The position numbers were made by a program, and so were the translations under genes. From NCBI GenBank assembly GCA_036245805.1, contig BTRK01000004.1, positions 45,138,690 through 45,202,689 of the forward strand: a stretch of 64,000 nucleotides of DNA, read 5' to 3'. Numbering within the stretch: position 1 is the stretch's first letter; every line of letters starts with the position of its first letter. The notes under the pieces were generated by a model that made no database searches, was not told the DNA's origin, and saw only the letters and a list, made by a program, of their open reading frames with translations. This document shows, piece by piece, positions 56,763-64,000 of the stretch. Source of the DNA: Pristionchus mayeri. Taxonomy: Eukaryota; Nematoda; Chromadorea; Rhabditida; Neodiplogasteridae.

Positions 56763-57040
56763 ACCTTGTTGTAATTGACGTTGAAAATGAGACGATACGC
56801 TCAAACGTGATTAGTTAAACAGGTAGCCGTTTCACAAAATAAGTAAAAATCGTTTGATACCCTTTTTATATCACAAAAAGAGAATGTGTCAAATGTGTCT
56901 TACATATCTTATCATGAGAGCAAACAATACTATCCAATAACTGTTCCAATAAACATAAACTGTTTTTCAATACAAAAAATTCTGTACGGCAAATTGCCGT
57001 ATCACAGAATGCTTACTCCCTGGAAATCCAAATCACTAAC

Positions 57041-57129
57041 CTTGCTTGAGCTGCATCTTCTCTCCGCCTGTCTTGTCGTCGATTCGTCGCAGTGTCAGCA
57101 GACCCTTGCCTATGTCAGGCCCGTCCATT
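57041..57129 (-). CDS. Ya module, copy 5 (open)
   Basis: TTTTCAG acceptor, MDGPDIGKGLLTLRRIDDKT then GGEKMQLKQ, GTTAGTG donor. 89 nt with no stop. With copy 2 it is the best-preserved Ya exon. Confidence 0.4.
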
Positions 57130-57281
57130 CTGAAAATATCGATTTTTATTGGTCGATTTGCCGAAAACTATTGAAATGTTAGAATGAAATTTTCTACAGG
57201 AAACGTAGAGTTATCGTCATGGTTGATGCACCCTGTTGATCAACCATTTATGCAGCCTCCATTCACCGAGTTCCCAAAGTC

Positions 57282-57375
57282 GAGCAATGGTCTGACTCTC
57301 TTCAGTTTGCATGTTCTCTCGTCTCCCTAACCTGCGAGAGAGCGTGCAAACTGAAGAGAGTAATGGTCATTGCTC
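57282..57375. mobile_element. Hairpin MITE (GCAATGGTC type), 94 bp
   Basis: GAGCAATGGTCTGACTCTCT, inverted. The paralogous cassette at 49349-49390 reads CCAAAGTCTCCACTAAG and lacks it, giving the empty site. Confidence 0.8.
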
Positions 57376-57844
57376 CCACTAAACATTCGATTGGTCGAAT
57401 CGAATGTGTCTTATCACATTGTTTCTCTATGAATAGGGCAGAATGCAGGTGCTTCGTTCATCAACCACTTGAGCATCCTCCGTTAACCGCGTACCTATGA
57501 TCTTAACTAAAATTTTATGACGCGAATTGAATATATTATATCACTCTAGTAATCGCTGAAGAGGGCTGAATGCAGCTGGTACTCTAATACTCTAATACAA
57601 TTCTTCTTCCTAAACAACTTTGTGAGAACTGACTATGCACTCATATAGTCTGTTATTTTCTCTCTTCTTTCTATCGATCTCGTGAAAACAATGGCCAAAA
57701 CGCGTTCGCTCATGGGTAATTTGGATATCACAAGCTGACAGTGAAGTCTCAATGTTTCGAATTTTAGACCAGTTGATCAAGCAGTCTCATTTAAGACATT
57801 TCATCCAGTCACATTTGCGCCCTATCATCATGCCGGCACTACAC

Positions 57845-58016
57845 CGGATGAGAACCGTCGGATGAGAACCCACTGGATGAGAACCAAAAAATGGACCCTT
57901 CTGTAGGACTTCACAGAAGCATTTTTGACACTTTGGGAACCTACTGTGAACATGCTGGAGAAGAGTAATTTTTATGGTTCTCATCCGGTGGGTTCTAATC
58001 CGACGGTTCTCATCCG
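57845..58016. repeat. Inverted repeat built of GGATGAGAACC units
   Basis: Three GGATGAGAACC-like units on the left and three inverted on the right (TTCTCATCCG...). It splits an array cassette: the empty form ATTACCAGGTCTGATGCG is at 56230. The same TTCTCATCCGACGTTG word occurs at 15398 and 17974. Confidence 0.7.
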
Positions 58017-59034
58017 ACCTGGCCTGATGCGAGTTCGATAGGTGTTCTTCTTTCCGCCGAAAAATAAGCCTTGTTTATCGAATCAGCAATTTCTAAAAGG
58101 TGTGTCGCGCCTCAATGGGAACATCTTCGCTTTAGAGCTATGACTGTAGTAGCAGTTATATCGCCACCATCGCGAGAGCAATCGTTACACATTTCTTATC
58201 TGACTAAATGTGCAACGTAGAAGAATGCCTAATGACCAAATCCAGCAGGATCGGTGCCCCAACAATAGATGAAATTCAGAACCTCAATTCAATAGCGCGC
58301 TATTTCAGATCATTTTTGAAGCCTACATTCTCCGAGTCTCCGAGTCTCTATCTTCTTCACTAAAAAATCGATGGCTCTTATTCATAGACACATGCAATGC
58401 GAGTTTGCGAATAGTTGAACAGCAAATATTTTCATAAAATATGATAATATCGCTTGGTACACTATTCATATCGCAAAGACATTGTTGCATGCGACTTAGT
58501 GCTTCAGAAAAATCTTATCTACCGAATCGATTTTAGAACACAATATCTCGAAGAAATCTTCATTCAAAATTTGATATTCAGCTCGGCGTATTCCCGTATC
58601 ATAGTTTACTTATTTTCTTGATATTGATCACAATACCATACGGTTCCCACCCTGTTCTTCAAAAAGATCACAATGAGTATGACTTATCAGAATTCATCAT
58701 CGCCGTTGGTCCCACGACAGCAGCTAGCTGATTGCAGTAGCCGATCAACTGCAGGTCAGCGATCAGGATTCTGAAGAGTTGACGATGGGGGAATTGCAAT
58801 TCCTCTTTATTGGAAAAAAACAATCTATAACAATTCCTTTTGCGCCAGTACCTAATCAGCGGGAGCAATTCCTCCAAAATGAAGTTTGTATAACACGCCA
58901 CTCACGTAAGGATCGATTCAAGTGTCGGATTAGCAAAAAAATCAAAAACAATTTTTCATCAGTTTTATCATCACCCTAGTATGTTTAATCACAACCCCAA
59001 CTTCTGAAATGATCATCGCAAATTATACGGTCCC

Positions 59035-59890
59035 GGCACCATGTCATTAGTGCTGGTGTCTCACTTTGATAATTATTTACTTGTTTCTGGTGCAATTTTA
59101 GACAAAATGTTCTCTGGGTGATCCCCTCTCATTTTTCGAGCTCTATCTATCTGTCCAAACTAGATCTCAGGAAACTGAGTTTTAACAACGCTATGATTAA
59201 GGTCACGATTCTCAAAAGTGTAGGCAAAGGCGCAAATTTAATTTTCAGAGCGAAAAAAGTTTTACAAGAGCTTCAAAACGAGTGGTTTACGGTTTTTTAA
59301 CATCCAGGCAAAAATGATCTACGCCCCTTTCTAGTTCCGAGTTGATTTGATGTCGTATTTTTCAACGAAGTCCGCGCGCGTTTTCATGTGAAAAGCAAAA
59401 TGAATTGACCAATTTAAATTTCAACTATGTTTCATAAATAATACGAATTAATTTTGATGTTCCTTCAATAAAACATATTTAATAGACTTCTGAAACACAG
59501 TTGAAATTGAAATAGCTCTCATCATTGTGCTTGGCGCCCGAAAAAGCGCGCGGTCTGCGTTGAAAAAGACGACTTAAAATCAACTCAGAACTGGAAAGGG
59601 GCATAGCACATTTTTGCCTGGGTGTAAAAAAACCGTGAACCACTCATTTTGAAGCTCTTGTCAAACTCTTTTCGCTCTGAAAATTAAATTTGCGTCTTTG
59701 CCTACACTTTTGAGAATCGCGACTTTAATCATAGCGCTGTTAAGACTCACTTTCCTGATATCTAGTTTGGATAGATTGATAGAGCTCGAAAAATGAGTGG
59801 GGGTCAACCAGAGAACATTTTGTCTAAAATTGCACTGGAAACTAGTAAATAATTATCAAAGTGAGACACCAGCACTAACAACATGGTACC
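59035..59890. mobile_element. About 850-bp palindromic element
   Basis: TAGTGCTGGTGTCTCACTTT (59048) is inverted at 59858-59877. Arms about 270 bp plus a diverged centre. The TAGTG end suggests hAT, but no 8-bp duplication was found. It interrupts cassette 4 after CATGTCAT. Confidence 0.75.
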
Positions 59891-60330
59891 TAGGCCTTAG
59901 GAATGATGATAGGGGCATGAGCTTTTCAGGGTCTATCTTAAGGAGATATACCTATCCAAATCTAGAACAACATCAGACTCCATATTTTGGCCTAATCCGA
60001 AAAATTTGAAAACCAGCTCGATTCTTAGGTGAGAGGCGTGATAATTGTATTTTCCAGCATCCCATGCAATATGAGCAGTAGCGTTAATGCGTCAGGTACT
60101 TTAACTATCTATGCAGCATCCATTTACATGGCATATTTCCTCTATACGTCAAGGAATCCTTGACTCGAACAGAGGGATCACTCTCTTATTACAAAGGTCA
60201 TCTATTAACGGGAATGAGCTCAGCTCGGTACTAAGCCCATTCTCCCGATTATTCCTACAGCCCTTGCTGATAATCTCACTGTTGAAAATCTTGCCGATAA
60301 TCGCCCTCTCACCTGTGGTTGCAGATGAGC

Positions 60331-60480
60331 ATTTTCACGGCGTTTTACAGGGGGTGGGCGAGAGATGAGAGAGTGCAGAGAAAAAGAGTGCAATCTCTCT
60401 TGAATTTGCATGCTCTCTCGCGATCGGTCTCGAAGCGAATGTTGTTTTTTGTTGGAAATTTCCTATAGAACGCCGTGCAT
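60331..60480. repeat. Inverted-repeat element with GAGAG core
   Basis: CACGGCGTTTTA and TAGAACGCCGTG form the outer stem. The interior carries GCATGCTCTCTCGCG. Related to 49525-49630 in reverse. Confidence 0.6.
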
Positions 60481-60577
60481 TTGTAGCTCCAGCACAAGCT
60501 CCTCCCTCCCGATCTTCACATCGACTGCTGCATCTACGGCATTATCAATTAACTTTATTATCGAAGAGATCTCCCAG

Positions 60578-60650
60578 TGAGATGATGTGATCGGGCCGGT
60601 CATGCCTCAGGGAATAGAAGAAACAACGATAGATATAACTGAAAGTAGGA
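60578..60650 (-). pseudogene. Yb module, copy 5
   Basis: FFYSLRHDRPDHIISLGDLF is readable after a frameshift near the acceptor. The 3' end is altered and has no clear donor. Confidence 0.4.
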
Positions 60651-60967
60651 ATGGATGATTGTCTCAATAGTATTCTCAATAGAGTCTCAATAGAGTCAAT
60701 ACTTCAAACAGCTTATTCGACTGAATTCATCTAAACGCGCAGAAATTGTAGACCGCGAAATCGGCGCTGCACCTCTTGCATAACCCAATTTTCAAAATAT
60801 TTATTCGTTCAACGAAAGGCTGTTTGGGCATATAACAAAAACATTTCAGAACCAACTCTAAGTAGTGTCCACATTAATCAATTCATACACACTCTCGGAC
60901 CGACAGCTGGGGGTGGATGAGATATTCCTCCCCCATTAGCATACTCCCGTAGCGAGCAATGTTCTCG

Positions 60968-61032
60968 CTCTCTCCATATCATACGCTCTCTCGCTACTCT
61001 GATCGACGAGAGAGCGTGAGATTTGGAGAGAG
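60968..61032. repeat. Hairpin with CGAGAGAGCG core
   Basis: CTCTCTCCA...CGCTCTCTCG pairs with CGAGAGAGCG...TGGAGAGAG. Same core as the 26-, 38-, 55- and 57-kb hairpins, different outer arms. Confidence 0.65.
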
Positions 61033-61865
61033 TTCCTCCCAGTAGCTGACGAGGATCGAATCGCATCGCTGCAGTCATTGTTGTCCTGAAGAAAAAAAAT
61101 CGGATTACCAGAGTGATTCGCGCTGCACAAGTTCGATAACTCCTTTTTCTCAATTCCATTCCCAAGGGTGGTCATTTCAAGTAACATTTGCGCTGCAGCA
61201 TCATCTCATTACCAGATTTGTTGCACGCAAGTTAATCATGGCTTGGAGTTTCGCCGATAAAGTTTTAAAATAAAATAAAATATTTAGAATTATTATTTTC
61301 TGAAAAGATCCAAAGGCGCCTAAACGGTAAAATCTTTGTTGTATTGTTTTGAATTTGTCTACAAAAGTTACCCGGCCTACCTAATATGGGACGTTCTAAT
61401 CACCGAGAGAGTGCTGAATCTCCAGAAGAATTTGGGTGGTGATCAAAACATACTTGCAAGATCGGTTTCCCAAGACTGGATGGTAATCATATGTTTCTGT
61501 GTGAGAGTAAATTAATTCTGAGATCACGGGAGCAAAAAAATCTTGATAACTATTGAATTATTTCAAGTTCAATTATGATACCTTGTTCTTACAAGCTTAA
61601 TTCGGTGTGAAATGTATGGGGCATAGAGATCATTATCATAAATCCTCGCCATCCAACAAAAGAAAGAGAATGAAATCGTGAAGAACTGGAAAAAAATCGA
61701 CCAGTGAGATCTCGGCATCACCATCACGACATTATGGAAAGGATTCTTGTACCACGATAGGAAGCCTCCCAAAGCCAAAAAAACAGTTCTAATGAAAACT
61801 CAACTGCTGTGGGGCACATCAATCATTCCCCAAACCCTATATCCAATTAAAATCGGCGGATACCG

Positions 61866-61915
61866 CACCCCGACTCCTTCATAGAACAGATCTCCAAGGA
61901 AGATGATGAGTCAGC
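61866..61915 (-). pseudogene. Yb module, copy 6 (fragment)
   Basis: Only the end of the module (LGDLFYEGVG) remains before the splice donor region. Confidence 0.35.
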
Positions 61916-62562
61916 TCGGATTTTTGGCTTTTGGCCAGGCTTTTGAGAGAATGCAGTGAAACGAAAACTGTTAGATTTTACCTCTCTTTAATGTATAACA
62001 TTCACAATAAACTTATAGTTAATGCACAATTATAATATCAAATCACAGCGTATCACAAAGTTCGGAAGAATCGATCAATGTAAAGCAATTTGGTAAGTAT
62101 AATATCTTTGACTAATGCGAAAAGCTAACGCAAAGGAACAGTACGCACAACACCAATATCTCTCATACAATCCAAAAGTATATCGGGATAATACATAATA
62201 AAATTAAACAATATTCTGTTTAACATTCCTATTTCTCGTCAGGACAATCGATCGAAGGGACGAGTATAGTACCCTATGAGCCATTAGGATGAGAAGCCAG
62301 ACCAGAAGAACCAAGTAAGAGAACAGTTGTGGATATCGACTGGGCAACCAGAGTACGGTATATCTGAAATGCATCGATTTGTCGCAATGATAATGTAACG
62401 ATATACAGGAAAAATGCGTGAGAAAATGAATAGAGTCAGTCCGTTCCTTCACACTCGCACGTTGCATGCCACGACTTGGGCCTTCTCTACACCATGGGGA
62501 AAAGGCGCCTATCGAATTTTCGACAAGGCGACGATTCTCAAATCGCACCACTCTAATAAAAC

Positions 62563-62647
62563 TTGCAGAAGCAACTTCTCTCCGTCTGCTTCATCGTCGA
62601 TTCGTCGCAGTGTCAGCAGACCGTAGCCCATATCAGGCACACCCATC
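62563..62647 (-). CDS. Ya module, copy 6 (open)
   Basis: ATCAG acceptor, MGVPDMGYGLLTLRRIDDEA then DGEKLLLQ, possible GTTTTA donor. No lesion, but the donor is weaker than in copies 2 and 5. Confidence 0.35.
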
Positions 62648-62922
62648 CTGATAAATATCGATTTACTCTCGCCAAATTTATCTACTGCACACAGTTGCAA
62701 TTTCAGGTGAATCGATTAGTTGGTAATATGGTATGTTTTCAACGACAAAGTGTCAGAAACCGCAATGTTTAATGTGTCAGATGCATAAACATTCGCTGCG
62801 GCGCCCATTCGCCGGGTTTTATTTCTCCCAACAAGTATTCCACAACTCGAACAGAGAGATTATCTTTTATCACCCTGGTCATCGCTGATCAGGATTGAGT
62901 CCAGCTGGCACTAAGACCATTC

Positions 62923-63838
62923 GGTTGAAGTGGAAAATAGTGCACCCATAGAGATATAGTGGTCCCACTTATAAATGGTGGTCCGAAATAATAATAATGG
63001 TCCCATAAATATAGTGGCCCGGAATATAATGGTCCCATGAATATATAGTGTTCCCAAAATTTGGAAATAAAAATAATGGTCCCACCATAAAAGTAGTGGT
63101 CCTATAATTTGAAATAATAGTGGTCCCAAAAATTTCAAATAAAAATGGTGGTCCCAATAATATGTAAATCGTCAATGCATATTTTTACATACCATAATTT
63201 CTGGGCATAAAATAAAACTTGTGGATGATCCGAACACCTTTATTTTTTTGCTGGTCCTAACCCGGTGATGTGTCAGGCGTATGAAACGTTAGCCTAAGCT
63301 CAAAAAAAAAACCTTAGCCTAACTGGCATACACGTTGTTTCGCTCCATGAGGACGCTCATCAAAACTTAAAAGCGTCGGCATTTCGAATTATTCCGCGTT
63401 AATACTAAGTCTAAGCTGATATGACTACTGGACAGAGGAGGTTACTCATAGCAGCCCGAACATCGAAAGTAGTAGGGGATACGGTAAACAAATCGATAAA
63501 GTTAATTAGCAAACACACATGTGCTTAGTTGTCACAGTCGGCGATTCTTTGATTCTATTTAGGTTTTCAACACGTGCTTAGGTATATTTTTTGTAAGCAC
63601 AAAAAAAAATGTACCACGAATCGGAAACCTAACCGTGATCAGAAAGTAAGATATTCAAAAATATACAGGGACCATCATTTATTTCTTCCTATTTAATCGT
63701 ATTTTTTTGGGACCACTATATTTATGGTGGGACCATTATATTATAGTGGCCCCGAGGGACCATCATATTTTTTAAGGGACCACTATTTATAAGTGGGACC
63801 ACTATATGTCTATGGGTGCACTATTTTCCACTTCAACC
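62923..63838. mobile_element. hAT-like palindromic element, 916 bp
   Basis: Perfect 8-bp duplication GACCATTC (62915-62922, 63839-63846). Perfect inverted ends GGTTGAAGTGGAAAATAGTG. The arms are built of about ten GTGGTCCCA(N)ATAATA units per side, and the centre (63170-63660) is unique sequence. No transposase ORF. Confidence 0.88.
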
Positions 63839-63888
63839 GACCATTCTCCCTCTTCTTCCTCCTCATCTCTCCCTTCCAAAAATAGTCA

Positions 63889-64000
63889 GTCGCCACGCCC
63901 ATTCACAAACTCCGCATACTCTTGATTTGTCCCTTGAGGACTAGTAGAATGCATTTCCTATTGAATGGTCGCCCCCTCCTCTGACTGCCACATAAACTAC
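63889..64000. repeat. Second copy of the 39.88-40.02 kb segment
   Basis: GCCACGCCCATTCACAAACT to the end of the window matches 39911-40020. The R/H hairpin array follows this segment at 40.2 kb, so another array may lie just beyond the window. Confidence 0.65.

Larger units (their letters stand above)
41820..64000. repeat. Rearranged duplicated array carrying the Ya/Yb modules
   Basis: The same cassettes recur in broadly the same order: (1) TTCACCGGGTCC...GAACAGAGGGATTATC; (2) Yb exon; (3) GCGAAATCGGCGCTGCAC (42765, 44935, 49652, 60758); (4) CAGTCACATTTGCGCCCC with CATGACATTA (43815, 46485, 47925, 50025, 53345, 56195, 57805, 61180); (5) GAATTACTRATTTCTAAAAG (46582, 48022, 50115); (6) CAGCTCGGCGGATTGCCGTATCAT (48829, 54226, 56990, 58580); (7) Ya exon. 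Between cassettes I see no other coding evidence. Units are truncated, fused and interrupted by palindromic elements. Confidence 0.65.

Noticed and set aside
62911..63175. ORFs rich in GTTIF and WDHY
   Set aside because: These are translations of the GTGGTCCCA repeats within the hAT-like element.
39160..63838. Bacterial-style terminators for the many strong hairpins
   Set aside because: There is no U tract, the context is eukaryotic with spliced genes, and the hairpins sit inside transposon-type inverted repeats.

Overview
This is a eukaryotic, almost certainly nematode, genomic window. The evidence is dozens of short GT-AG exons with phase-consistent joins and TTTTCAG-type acceptors. Both genes whose 5' end is visible also have such an acceptor 24 nt before the ATG, as expected for spliced-leader trans-splicing. 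Many tiny exons (30 for one 908-residue protein) and introns of about 100-800 bp suggest a diplogastrid such as Pristionchus, but that placement is inference. Every supported host gene lies on the minus strand.

0-9 kb: a complete 8-exon gene for a 212-residue coiled-coil protein (407-6134), with a 2.23-kb palindromic TA-flanked element in one intron and a frameshifted Tc1-like (DD37D) element in another. Next is the 3' part of a SEC13-like WD40 gene (6908-9130), whose last recognisable codon is a stop.

9-19 kb: long palindromes (388 bp to 1.8 kb), a 650-bp direct duplication, a stray fragment of RBM19 exon 12, and several isolated exon-like pieces of unknown genes.

19-38 kb: the best gene of the window is a complete RBM19/Mrd1/RBD-1 homologue (28381-37954) with six RRMs. 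I could reconstruct all 30 exons with every reading phase matching. Its last nine exons have been copied downstream as a tandem array: copy B (22679-26579), copy C (19247-22073) and a single-exon remnant (27084-27165). B and C carry frameshifts at the end of the same exon. A mariner element with an uninterrupted transposase ORF sits inside copy B.

38-42 kb: a nested pair of palindromic elements, then an array of eight imperfect hairpins of two types (R and H) whose stems carry compensatory base changes. This is the strongest candidate for something undescribed.

42-64 kb: a scrambled, repeatedly duplicated array. Two exon-like modules of an unrecognised family (called Ya and Yb here) recur about six times each, mostly decayed, with many palindromic elements inserted. 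Paralogous cassettes give natural empty sites for some of these insertions. Several elements have perfect 8-bp target duplications and TAGGG/TAGTG ends, typical of hAT transposons. The right edge of the window repeats 39.88-40.02 kb, so another unit probably follows.
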